A stretch of DNA of 64,000 nucleotides from Methylomicrobium agile. Lineage in GTDB: Bacteria; Pseudomonadota; Gammaproteobacteria; Methylococcales; Methylomonadaceae. Below are positions 8,075 through 16,915 of this stretch, piece by piece; the stretch's first letter is position 1, and each line of letters begins with the position of its first letter. A program made the translations under genes and the position numbers. The stretch lies in the NCBI RefSeq assembly GCF_000733855.1, contig NZ_JPOJ01000001.1, positions 62,001-126,000 on the forward strand. The letters run 5' to 3'. The notes beneath the pieces are model-generated. The model saw only the letters and a list, made by a program, of their open reading frames with translations. It had not been told where the DNA came from and did no database searches.

Positions 8075-8099
8075 AGCCGGGGCAACCCGGCTTTTTTAT
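8074..8099 (+). terminator. Rho-independent terminator of hicBA
   Basis: AAGCCGGG, loop GCAA, CCCGGCTT, then a run of T. It begins at the hicA stop codon. The arms are almost the same as those of the terminator split by the ISAs1 element upstream of hicB. Confidence 0.9.
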
Positions 8100-8296
8100 G
8101 CCTGGTGATCATAAACCGGCCCGAAAAAACAAACAGCCGTCAGAGGCTGAGGTCTGAAAAAATACACCAAATAATACGCCACGCCAAACAAAACCGGACG
8201 CTTTTAAACACGTTGAGCCACTTTCAAGTTGATTAAACTATTGAGTCAAAGGGGTTTCAGCGTGTTTGAAAAAGTTGAAAAACTCCCCTGGACACG

Positions 8297-8341
8297 CTCC
8301 GGAGGCTGAGGTGAGAGGTTCGAATCTTTTCGGGTGCGCCA
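8297..8341 (+). repeat. Partial tRNA-Arg copy (att-type direct repeat)
   Basis: A 45-nt copy of the tRNA-Arg(CCG) 3' half (anticodon loop to CCA) with four substitutions; it cannot fold into a full tRNA. It marks the distal end of the islet. A shorter similar string (GAGGCTGAGGTC) lies at about 8146, perhaps a trace of another integration. Otherwise 8100-8489 holds no gene I can support. Confidence 0.75.
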
Positions 8342-8489
8342 GTCTCTAGTGCCTCCTCTTCAAGAAGCCTTTTCTATTCTTATGAGCTACTTCCAACATT
8401 AGCTTTGGTTGGTAGTGTACTTTGCGTAACCTATTTTTGTTTCAACAACAGTACAAAATAATAGCCTTCTATTTCTTCTTGCGATTTGA

Positions 8490-11400
8490 CTATAAAGCCC
8501 ATAGTTCCGGCCAAACCTTTGGGGGCAAATAAGCTTCAATATTCCGAAGAAACCCATAAAAACTACCGCACTCATAAGCTTCTTCTGGCAATATTTCAAC
8601 TATTCGTTTTGCCATAGCAATAAAAGCATTGATTTTTTGTTCATAGCTTTCGTTACGTTTAAGTTTGATTACCAGTTCCACTACTATCGACCAAAGCGTA
8701 GAGTCATCAGTAAGCCCCTTTATCGAAATATCCATAAGACGCTCACGCAATTTTAAAGCTTCTTCATCTCCTAATCGGCCAAGCACTTCAGCTATTCCAA
8801 AAAATAAATTTTTATTTTTTTCATTGAGTATGTTTTCATCAATCAGAACATTAAGTAAATTGATTAATGATTCAACCAATTCCTCTGGCACGGGAAAGCG
8901 TGCCAAAATCATGAAGTACCCTCCTAATACATTGACGTCAAGCTCTTTGGCAATAGATAGCCAGAATTGTATAGGAAGCGATGCAGAAAGAAGTTGTTCA
9001 TGATTCAGCTGCGTCTGTAGCTTCTTCGCAATTGTCCAGCCTTGGCTATTAATGGGACTGTTTTTCGAGTTATTCAGGTAATCGGCAAATTCAAGAAATT
9101 CGAGCCCCCGAAGTTTGGCGTGATCAAACTTAAAGCAAGCTTCTAACAATGGTTGTATTAAATCCAAAACAGCTTGTTGAAAACCTTGTAAGGCATCAGT
9201 ATTTCTCTCCAGTATACTTAATGTTCCTCCGATTACCGTTCTCCACCATGAAGCCGCCGATGGTAAAGTGGCATCTTCAGTATCGTCGAGATTACTTTCA
9301 AACGGATTTCTTCGGGTTTGCATGGCTGCCAATATAACTTCCAGATTTTTCGAAGCACTAGCCAAATAATTAGGATTCTGCAATTTTTCCCTGTTAAGGC
9401 TATCCATCATGCGATCAGTATAGACATATGACCATACCATGCGTTGCTCATAATCGTATTTCTTAAATTCTTCTTCGTTCTGGAAATGATTCCATGCGAG
9501 ATGTAAAAGCTGTATATAGAGATCGAACTCCACATTCTTTTTAGGATTGGGCTCCAATGCCAGCAAAGTTTTGGTTAAGGATTCCGCTATAACCAAAGCC
9601 TCTGAACTAAATAATTGAAGGCAGGCGGCCAGAAGGTTTTGAAGAGTAATAGGATTGGAACTCGAATCGGCAAGCTCTCCAATTATCGGAATTAAACTAT
9701 CAACCGAAATTCTGCTTTCAGATAAAGCCTGTTCGATTACTGTAACCAAATTCCAAGGAGGACCAAACGGCAAAGCAGCAAAAGTGGCAAAATGTTTCTT
9801 CCTTACATAAATATCGCTGCAAGTTCCAAACAACCACTCAACCATATTGGAAGCATTTGAGAGATCAATTGAAGACTCGAATTCGAATATTTCGCTATAA
9901 ATAGGCAAAATCCAAGCCCAATCGTGCTCGGGAAGTTCCGATATTTCGAGCACTAACCCGGCAAAAGTGAAGAAAAAGCTGCTGCACCGTTCGCAACGTT
10001 GACGTAAGGCAGCGGCAGTGGTGCTGAATTCGTCACTGCTCAGCATTGGGCGATAATGCTCAGCAAGCTCTTTATCCAAAAGCTCCGCCCTAACCATATC
10101 TTCTAACCATTCAATACGATGGATCTGTTCAGGATGTTCCAAACGTTCAAATGGCCCCAGCATGCTTACTCTGACATCTGTACCGTTTATAGTTTGGCTC
10201 GATACGAGAATTGCATCGCCTACTCCACTTCTGGGTTTAAACTCTAAAGCAATCTTTCTTCCTTTCCGTGTTATGAATAACTGTTTATCTGGACCGAGTT
10301 TAATACAATCTTCTGCTAATTTTCTCCAATCATCTACCGAAAAGGATAAATTGAGCGAATCAATATGAACGACATCGATGAAATGTTTTTTTAAACGAGG
10401 TTCCAGATTAGGATGGTCGAGCAATTGATTCAGAACATCACTTGGAAGAAACTTCAGTGGACTCACAAATATATCAATCAGCCTTGCTTCTCTCTCATGT
10501 TTATGAAAATCATTCAACAATTTGATAACCAATTCCGCAAAGCGGGATAATGCAGTTTCGCGCAGTTGTGGGCAATTTCTCCAGGTGGGCTCTATATGCG
10601 CAAAAAGCCAGCGATAATACGCACTAATTGTCTGCGGTTGAGCTAAAAACTGCCATGCAAGGCTCATCCTGAAGCTTTGTTCTGTTGCCAAACCCTGTAT
10701 CGGATCAGTTATACAGGCTTCCCACGACACTGCGCGCCCACGTTGCGGCAAAAACTGATAATAAAGCCAATCTGCGATTGCGATACGTTGGGTCGCATCA
10801 AATTTATCGGAAGTCCATACCGCTACCATTGCAGCATCGATAAAGCGATGGAGTTGAAACCGGAATTCGTTTTCTTCTGGCATTAACTCAGCACGAAATG
10901 GCGTCTTACTCAGTATGGAATTAGTCCTGAATAATGATGAAAGCGTTTGACGAAGGATTGCCAAAGAGGAATTTTCGAATAGCTCGTTTGAGTTCGGGGC
11001 AAGCTTAAGTTGTGCTAATTCTTCCAACAGATAAGAAACAGACGGAAGGCGGCAACTTACGCCTGCACGATATAAATTCCGAAAACACTCAAGGAATTTG
11101 CCATCACTGATTTTCTTACGTGAATGAAGCGCACCTAATACGTCATGGACACCGACAATAGGTGCTTGCCGGGAAACCGAAGGATAACTGCTCAGCATGC
11201 GGTCGTCGATCCAAACAGGCCAATCTATATCTTCCATACCTAGGAAAATTTCTTCCAGTTCGTAGCTTAACGGCTGGCCACTATGCTGTTTCGAAGGTCT
11301 TTTATAAAGCGGCAGTAATTTTATTTTGTTTTTCGATTTAAAACGTTTAAATTCGGTAAGCAAAGAATCTAACCAGTCCTTTACTTTTTTCCGATAACGA

Positions 11401-14108
11401 TAGCTCTCAATATCGCGGTTTAGCTGTTCACGGATACCTTCAATACAATACAAATTAAAAACTTTGCTGGCAGCTTCTAATCCATCTAATTCAATCAGCA
11501 ATTCAAGGAAAGGCCGGTCTACCAGCAAACCGGTTTTAATTCTTAATTGCTCTATTTTTCGAGGATCAACAGGATGCTTAGTTAATTGCTTAAGCAGGTT
11601 TTCTTCTAATAGCAATTCGCCCTTATCGCGCAAAATTGTTAAAACTTCTGCCTCCCTTAACCTCAGAGCTTCTAATTTATCGGGGATAATCCCAGACTCA
11701 AAGGTTTCAGTTGCAAACTGATCATCTACAATCCACAAATCATTTTTTTCGGCTAGGCACCAATTAACCCGATCCATAAGCTGCAAACCTTCGAAGTCTC
11801 CTGTTTCCAATACAGGTTGAGGCAAGAGAGTGATTGGCAGTGATCCTAAGCGATCAAGCAAGGTTTCTGACCGTTCGATCCTATCCGGCTGTATTTGCTC
11901 CAGACGTTGAATTTCATCCAATATCACAGTGAACAGAGAAGGAGGAACATAGATGTGCTCAAAGGCGCTTTCGAGAGAGGGAAAGAGTTTAAGCAAATGA
12001 GCCATCAAACAGGCCGAATAATCCATCGTTAAATTTCGGCCTTCCCAATTTCGAGGTAAAGGTTCGTAAGGCCTACCGCCATAAGCAAGTGGAAAAGGAA
12101 CATGCTTGCCAACAGGTATGTCACGATTGTGATGCCAGTGCAAATAAAACTCGGCTCCTAATGTACGTCGTTCCATATCCAGCAAAAGATGGATAGGTAA
12201 GCCCCCTTCAATGAATTTATTCCAGTTTTCAGCACTTCGTTCTTGTTGTTCATGCATGTACTCCAACAAGTTCGGCAGCTTTGCTTTCCAAAATAAGCCC
12301 GTGTCGGAATAATCACGTTGCAGAACGGCCATTTGCATTGACGCCCAATCGCTATGACCGGCATTAAAGCCGATATGCATAGCATTGAGGAGTAGTTGTG
12401 GATCATTGGGAAAACGCTCAACAGCCCGCTTTGCCCAATCGAATGCTTCTTCTCGGTTTTGAGTTAAGGAGTAATGTGCAAGGTTTATCAATATCTGCGG
12501 TGTCTCATATCCCTGTTCAACGCCACGCTTTAAAATTTCTAACGCTGATGGGATATTCGCCATCTTTATCTGAAGCTGGGCACGCTGCATCAATAAAGAT
12601 TCATCAGGATTCTGTGTCCAAAGATATTCACTCGTTTCCCAAGCTTGCTCATGCTGCTCAGTAGCTAAATAGGCTGCCAAACAGCCGCCATAGTAATCGT
12701 TGATTTTGTTATCGCTTTCGAAAATATGCTTGTTTTTCTCCAAAACATTTAACGCATCGGTCGGTGATTCCAGCGCCAGCCATGCTTGTGCAAGCGCAAT
12801 AACAATATCTGCCGGAGTTTCCTTGAACAGGCTTAAACAGCAGTTAGCAGAAATAGTCAATTCCTGCCACATACGTTTCTGGCGTTGAAGTCTGACAAGA
12901 TTAAGATGATCTAGCATTGTGCCTGGAGATTTAGCCAAACCTTCTGCGATCATAAGCGCCTTGTCTACTTCCCCTCGTTGTATCCAGTACCCAGCGGCAA
13001 TCCTACGCTGCACAACACTTCCATCTAAACTTTTTATTCGGTTCTCCAATTCGGATAGACGACCTAATATACCGTGAGAATGAACCGCTTGATCAAACCA
13101 GCGCACTTTTTCATCAAGTGTTGAAAAGCGATGTTCATACCGCGAAAGATATTGCCAAGCAGATTCGGCTTGGTTTGTATGCAATAGTATCTCTACAAGT
13201 AGTTCGATCTGCCAGATTGGTGGATAGGGCTTTGTACAAGCGGTGGAAAGGGCTTCAAGGGTATGAATCCATTGGTAATCGGCAGCCAACCAAATAAGAC
13301 ATAAAATAGGAGAAGGAGCAACTGAATTTTCTATAAGAGCCAGTTTCGCCTTTTCAATAGCATCATTATGTTTTTCCGACAAATTAACGCAAACCGCAAG
13401 ATACGCATCTATAACAGCTCGACCTATTTCTTTCTTTGTACTGGAAGTTACCAGCGTTAAAGCATGTTCCAAAAAATTTAAAGCATCTTGCATGCGTCGC
13501 TTCTGGTTAGCGTCAAGCGAAAACATTCTTGGTTGGAAAAAGTGCGGAGGAAGATCGCCAAGATTATGAAATCCAGCAGGCACTGCTTGCCAAAACGCAA
13601 TGTAAGCAGCAGTCAATTGGAAAAGGGTACTATTTTCCTGCCTGGGCAGAGTAGGTTCGAGAACCAGCCAGGCACCATCAATGTTGCCAGCCGCTAAACG
13701 GCAAAGCGCTTGAAAACGCCGTATTTCGTCGGTGATGGGTATTTCGAGCTTCTTTATAAACTCGTCTGCTTCGGCTCCACGATTGAAATCTAATAGACAT
13801 TTAAGAAGATTAATTGCCACTGGCTCCGAATCCAGCGGGGAAAGGATAGCAATGGCATCATCAAATCGATTTTCAGAAACCGCTTCAAATGCCCGATAGG
13901 TCCGATCGTCCAATTCTGGATTTAGGCGGCGAGCAGTTTGATAGTAGCGGCGGCATTCTTCAGGAGGTTTTTCGTCTTCTTGTGCCCAACGGGCCGCATG
14001 ATAATAATAATTCGCTTGTATTTCCTGTGGTATTCGAGTGCCAGCCAAAGCAGCAAGCTCGGCTGACAATGCTTGCCAGGCCTCTTCGGCATCGCCACGC
14101 CCTCGCAT
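8490..14108 (-). CDS. Giant TPR/alpha-solenoid protein with PIN-like segment (putative defence sensor)
   Basis: A soluble 1872-residue protein. The first ~650 residues are TPR-like helical repeats (for example AWQYLSRYE, SALEILKRG, EEAFDWAKRAVERFPNDPQ). Residues about 685-1060 contain strand-helix motifs that look PIN-like: LTMDYSACLMAH (near 690), IYVPPSLFTVILDEI, LWIVDDQFATETFE (near 796) and VWIDDRMLSSYP with PIVGVHDVLGAL (near 970-985). The rest is mostly helical. Base composition is clearly more AT-rich than in rep or the efflux genes, suggesting transfer. The ATG at 14108 lies inside the preceding nucleosidase gene, and the two may form one frameshifted gene. Role in phage defence is inferred from the neighbours; the PIN assignment is tentative. 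Confidence 0.7.
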   Translation of the reverse strand: MRGRGDAEEAWQALSAELAALAGTRIPQEIQANYYYHAARWAQEDEKPPEECRRYYQTARRLNPELDDRTYRAFEAVSENRFDDAIAILSPLDSEPVAINLLKCLLDFNRGAEADEFIKKLEIPITDEIRRFQALCRLAAGNIDGAWLVLEPTLPRQENSTLFQLTAAYIAFWQAVPAGFHNLGDLPPHFFQPRMFSLDANQKRRMQDALNFLEHALTLVTSSTKKEIGRAVIDAYLAVCVNLSEKHNDAIEKAKLALIENSVAPSPILCLIWLAADYQWIHTLEALSTACTKPYPPIWQIELLVEILLHTNQAESAWQYLSRYEHRFSTLDEKVRWFDQAVHSHGILGRLSELENRIKSLDGSVVQRRIAAGYWIQRGEVDKALMIAEGLAKSPGTMLDHLNLVRLQRQKRMWQELTISANCCLSLFKETPADIVIALAQAWLALESPTDALNVLEKNKHIFESDNKINDYYGGCLAAYLATEQHEQAWETSEYLWTQNPDESLLMQRAQLQIKMANIPSALEILKRGVEQGYETPQILINLAHYSLTQNREEAFDWAKRAVERFPNDPQLLLNAMHIGFNAGHSDWASMQMAVLQRDYSDTGLFWKAKLPNLLEYMHEQQERSAENWNKFIEGGLPIHLLLDMERRTLGAEFYLHWHHNRDIPVGKHVPFPLAYGGRPYEPLPRNWEGRNLTMDYSACLMAHLLKLFPSLESAFEHIYVPPSLFTVILDEIQRLEQIQPDRIERSETLLDRLGSLPITLLPQPVLETGDFEGLQLMDRVNWCLAEKNDLWIVDDQFATETFESGIIPDKLEALRLREAEVLTILRDKGELLLEENLLKQLTKHPVDPRKIEQLRIKTGLLVDRPFLELLIELDGLEAASKVFNLYCIEGIREQLNRDIESYRYRKKVKDWLDSLLTEFKRFKSKNKIKLLPLYKRPSKQHSGQPLSYELEEIFLGMEDIDWPVWIDDRMLSSYPSVSRQAPIVGVHDVLGALHSRKKISDGKFLECFRNLYRAGVSCRLPSVSYLLEELAQLKLAPNSNELFENSSLAILRQTLSSLFRTNSILSKTPFRAELMPEENEFRFQLHRFIDAAMVAVWTSDKFDATQRIAIADWLYYQFLPQRGRAVSWEACITDPIQGLATEQSFRMSLAWQFLAQPQTISAYYRWLFAHIEPTWRNCPQLRETALSRFAELVIKLLNDFHKHEREARLIDIFVSPLKFLPSDVLNQLLDHPNLEPRLKKHFIDVVHIDSLNLSFSVDDWRKLAEDCIKLGPDKQLFITRKGRKIALEFKPRSGVGDAILVSSQTINGTDVRVSMLGPFERLEHPEQIHRIEWLEDMVRAELLDKELAEHYRPMLSSDEFSTTAAALRQRCERCSSFFFTFAGLVLEISELPEHDWAWILPIYSEIFEFESSIDLSNASNMVEWLFGTCSDIYVRKKHFATFAALPFGPPWNLVTVIEQALSESRISVDSLIPIIGELADSSSNPITLQNLLAACLQLFSSEALVIAESLTKTLLALEPNPKKNVEFDLYIQLLHLAWNHFQNEEEFKKYDYEQRMVWSYVYTDRMMDSLNREKLQNPNYLASASKNLEVILAAMQTRRNPFESNLDDTEDATLPSAASWWRTVIGGTLSILERNTDALQGFQQAVLDLIQPLLEACFKFDHAKLRGLEFLEFADYLNNSKNSPINSQGWTIAKKLQTQLNHEQLLSASLPIQFWLSIAKELDVNVLGGYFMILARFPVPEELVESLINLLNVLIDENILNEKNKNLFFGIAEVLGRLGDEEALKLRERLMDISIKGLTDDSTLWSIVVELVIKLKRNESYEQKINAFIAMAKRIVEILPEEAYECGSFYGFLRNIEAYLPPKVWPELWAL

Positions 14109-15216
14109 TGAGCGAATTGATTCCAGTTTTTTCTGCCTTGGCTTCTCCTAAATCGACAAGCAATTGCTCAATATCATCCGATAAATTGGAAGAAACAATA
14201 ATTGTTCTTTCAACAGACGAGCTGGCTCCTTCTGATGCCACAAACGGATTTCTATCGGCGCGCTGCCTTGGTGGATGATAGGATAAATTTTCGATCAATG
14301 ACCTAGCATAAGCTGCGGCTACCAATGCTGCATGGTTTTGCCAAATATCGTTTTTCTGCTCATCACAATAATCACAAATACCTCGTATTACGATGTATTC
14401 ACGTCCTGCGCTCCAAGATGCATCTGCCGTTCCCGATCCTTCCATCTCTATAGCGCGAACACCATGTTTATCCCGTAATTGATCGCGAAAAATTGCGTCC
14501 TTCAGTAGGGTATTTGCAGAACCGATAGCTGCTAGATGAATCTTGGGACTGTTTGGATGTCTATTACGCCACGGATCAATTGGATGTTTGATACGTTTTT
14601 TCTTATCACTTGAGTCACGTAATACATCTGTATTTGAAGACGGTCGTTGATAATCTTCTAGGTGATTGCATCGGGCAATATGATCCTGCCAAGGATGTTT
14701 CCCTAACAATCTTTCAGCTTCCAATGCTTTAGCCGCTGCTATTAAAAAAGCGCCAGGTTTAGGAGAGTTATCGCGGACCTCAATTAGGTTTGAATCTCGT
14801 TTATTATTGTCATACTGGAGAATGCCTTTTTCGTTGGTAACAACCACATCGCCGAGACGAACATGGCTTTCAACTTTCTTAGGGTCTGGCACTCCTCCAG
14901 CAATACCGACCATCAAAATACATTCAACAGTCGGGAAACTACGTATAAGATTCGCTATCGCCGTGGCAGCAACATTGTTGCCCATTTTTACAAGCGATGT
15001 CACCAAAACCTGATGAGGTTTTCCACCGCCACGGCTCGGTAAACTCCCCCACCAATACTGATTAGCATCATCTGGACAATCTGAATTCAAGGGAGTTGTC
15101 GAATCGAATATTGCTAGGCAAGCAGCTAATTCCTTCGGTAATGCCGTACAGATTGCTAAGCGTGGCTGAATATCTTTCTGGTTATCAGTATTATTAGTTT
15201 TCAACGATTTACCCAT
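13960..15216 (-). CDS. PNP/MTAN-family nucleoside phosphorylase-like protein (putative nucleotide-cleaving effector)
   Basis: Residues 18-315 form a PNP_UDP_1 (purine nucleoside phosphorylase/MTA nucleosidase) domain: LAICTALPKELAACLAIFD at 20-38, VGIAGGVPDP at 103-112, LGDVVV at 121-126, the catalytic-region AIEMEGSG at 255-262 and RGICDYCDEQKN at 278-289. This form, with the RGICDYxD end, resembles effectors shown in other systems to cleave ATP during phage infection, and fungal NLR-associated relatives. Residues after about 360 (ARAWRCRRGL onward) do not look like protein and overlap the giant TPR gene in another frame. An A6 run at 14127-14132 is a likely frameshift point: loss of one A would join both frames into a protein of about 2240 residues. 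Confidence 0.8.
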   Translation of the reverse strand: MGKSLKTNNTDNQKDIQPRLAICTALPKELAACLAIFDSTTPLNSDCPDDANQYWWGSLPSRGGGKPHQVLVTSLVKMGNNVAATAIANLIRSFPTVECILMVGIAGGVPDPKKVESHVRLGDVVVTNEKGILQYDNNKRDSNLIEVRDNSPKPGAFLIAAAKALEAERLLGKHPWQDHIARCNHLEDYQRPSSNTDVLRDSSDKKKRIKHPIDPWRNRHPNSPKIHLAAIGSANTLLKDAIFRDQLRDKHGVRAIEMEGSGTADASWSAGREYIVIRGICDYCDEQKNDIWQNHAALVAAAYARSLIENLSYHPPRQRADRNPFVASEGASSSVERTIIVSSNLSDDIEQLLVDLGEAKAEKTGINSLNARAWRCRRGLASIVSRACCFGWHSNTTGNTSELLLSCGPLGTRRRKTS

Positions 15217-15573
15217 TCACACGTATTAAAAGCTGATCATCATTTTTTATCCTGAGTTTTATAACGCAATAGCATCTACTTAGTTATGAACTGATCGGAA
15301 CAGTATAAAACCCCACAATAATTCATAAAAGTTGAACCTTCTGGGTTTAAATTTAACGGCCGGCCGAATATGCCGCGGACAGAAGCACCAACTTTCTGGA
15401 ACAGGCAGGCAATCACAGCATAATCCCAGAAGCTTCCGTCCGTCGGTTTGGGGTTTGGAAAATTTTAAGTAGCTGGCTGGCTGGGGGGGCAGAGCCGTAG
15501 AGCGTAGGACGGTTTCGTGCAGTAAACCGCCATTCTCCTGAATCATAGCGGGTTACCTATCGACGAATTCGCC
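15217..15573. other. Intergenic region without recognised genes
   Basis: About 350 bp between the nucleosidase gene and the NYN gene. Reading frames here are short and low in meaning. There is no repeat or RNA I can name; it contains the promoter region of the nucleosidase gene. Confidence 0.5.
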
Positions 15574-16272
15574 TTAAGCGTTAGGCATTCTACCTTGATT
15601 GACCGATTTTTTCTTAGGCCTCGGGCAAGTCGAATGCAATCCATCGATGTGTTCGAATAAATCGTCCGGGATGCTTTGCCACATGGGGTCCAAAATAAAG
15701 TCAATCCCTTCCCGACGGGCAAATTTGGCTGCGGGAACAAAATCGGCATCGCCGGATACCAGAACGATCCGTTCAGCCTGTTTTTTAAGGGCTATAGAGG
15801 TGATGTCCAATCCGATTCGCATATCGACTCCTTTCTGCCGGAAGTTGGGAATTAAATTATCCTCGGTCAATTGCTCTATCGTGATCTCGCGTTTTAGCAA
15901 CCGTTCAGTAATTCCAGGCTTAAAGCCCCAGGTAACATCAGGTCCAATCCTTCCAAGACGCAAGGCCATTTTGCGTTTTCTTCGCAGTTCGTGATGCAAC
16001 GCATGCCTAAATACAGCCTCGTTCGATTTAGCAAAATCAATGCATTTCTTGCTAATCGGATTATGCATTTTCTTCTCAAGCGGAGGGCAATCATAGAAAA
16101 AAATACGGTAAAGGGCGTTTATATGCTTTTCTTTATTACGCTCTCGCAAATGCAGCAATGCGCACCGAAAGGCTAAATCGGCTGCCCTCTTAGCATCAGC
16201 AGCATGCTCCGGAAATAGGGTGCGAAACCGCTTAATAAAATATGCCCCGTCAATTAAAATAGCTGTCTTCAT
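15574..16272 (-). CDS. NYN-domain protein (LabA/DUF88-like putative nuclease)
   Basis: A soluble 232-residue protein of the NYN (PIN-fold ribonuclease) family. The first strand carries the conserved Asp in AILIDGAYF, a second acidic site is in GVDMRIGLDITSIALKK, and a third in VLVSGDADFVPAAKFAR, which together make the metal site of these nucleases. It ends in a basic tail (RPKKKSV). NYN proteins are common cargo of defence islands and mobile elements; this one sits between the nucleosidase/TPR genes and a methylase relic. I used the ATG at 16270-16272 because the fold starts there (MKTAILIDG); an in-frame TTG 24 bp upstream is possible. Confidence 0.85.
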   Translation of the reverse strand: MKTAILIDGAYFIKRFRTLFPEHAADAKRAADLAFRCALLHLRERNKEKHINALYRIFFYDCPPLEKKMHNPISKKCIDFAKSNEAVFRHALHHELRRKRKMALRLGRIGPDVTWGFKPGITERLLKREITIEQLTEDNLIPNFRQKGVDMRIGLDITSIALKKQAERIVLVSGDADFVPAAKFARREGIDFILDPMWQSIPDDLFEHIDGLHSTCPRPKKKSVNQGRMPNA

Positions 16273-16445
16273 GGGCTTGATAAAAATAGAAGGCAAAAAA
16301 AAGCCCAGAGGGTCGGCATATTAAAGATGATTTAAATATGCTTACTGCTAAGGGCTGGATTCGCTGCTAATGGTAATCTAAAACCAGGAAATGACAAAGA
16401 ATATTTTATCTTTCGATAGCAAATGGCGCTTATTTGTTCATCAAA

Positions 16446-16862
16446 TTACCTTGTAGCCAATCTGCTCATCGCCCTCTCAAACTCTTCTTTCCCCATTTTC
16501 ACACCCCACAAATCCCCTTCCCAACGCCCGGCAAGCGATCGCCATCGAGCCGCTGCCGTCGAAGGTGTCGAGCACCATATCTCCGGGCCGGGAACTGGCC
16601 TCGACGATATGCCGCATCAAATCCAGCGGCCTTTCGCAGGGATGGTTGGCGGATACCAGGGCACCAGCTTGAAGTCCCAGACGTTGGTATAAAGCACGTG
16701 CTTGATCAGCCAAAATAACGGTTTTGCCGTTGGACGGCTTGATATTCCGCTTGCAGTTCCTCGTAGGGCTTCAGCGTGCCGCCGAACAGCTTGTTCAGCG
16801 CTCGATAATGCGCCGCACGTGGCAAGCTCTCCGTTGCGGATTCCCTCGGACGAACTATGCAT
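16446..16862 (-). pseudogene. Relic of a site-specific DNA methyltransferase
   Basis: The 3' part of an amino-methyltransferase gene spread over several frames. One frame gives VLYTNVWDFKLVPWYP, the next gives HPCERPLDLMRHIVEASS followed by PGDMVLDTFDGSGSMAIACR (the SAM-binding FxGxG region, here with Asp), and a third gives EEFERAMSRLATR before the stop at 16446-16448. Order and content match the C-terminal target of the N4/N6 methylase family, but frameshifts and a missing N-terminal part make it non-functional. It may be the remnant of a restriction-modification system or phage methylase at the edge of the AT-rich island. Confidence 0.8.
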
Positions 16863-16915
16863 GCGGCTTTCTCCTATATTTTTGTCGTATATTCGATCCC
16901 CTCATCATTCAGACT

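Larger units (their letters stand above)
5796..8341. mobile_element. Small genomic islet at tRNA-Arg(CCG)
   Basis: The last 45 nt of the tRNA gene (5828-5872) recur at 8297-8341 with 41 of 45 matches by my count, the signature of site-specific integration into a tRNA gene. The enclosed 2.4 kb holds an ISAs1-type element and a HicBA pair but no integrase, so this is an old, decayed or minimal islet. The four mismatches, three of them C to T, also argue for age. The stretch 5873-6229 holds no gene I can support. Confidence 0.7.

Noticed and set aside
15280-15749. Short frames between the nucleosidase and NYN genes
   Set aside because: Overlap the NYN gene or show random composition; no support.
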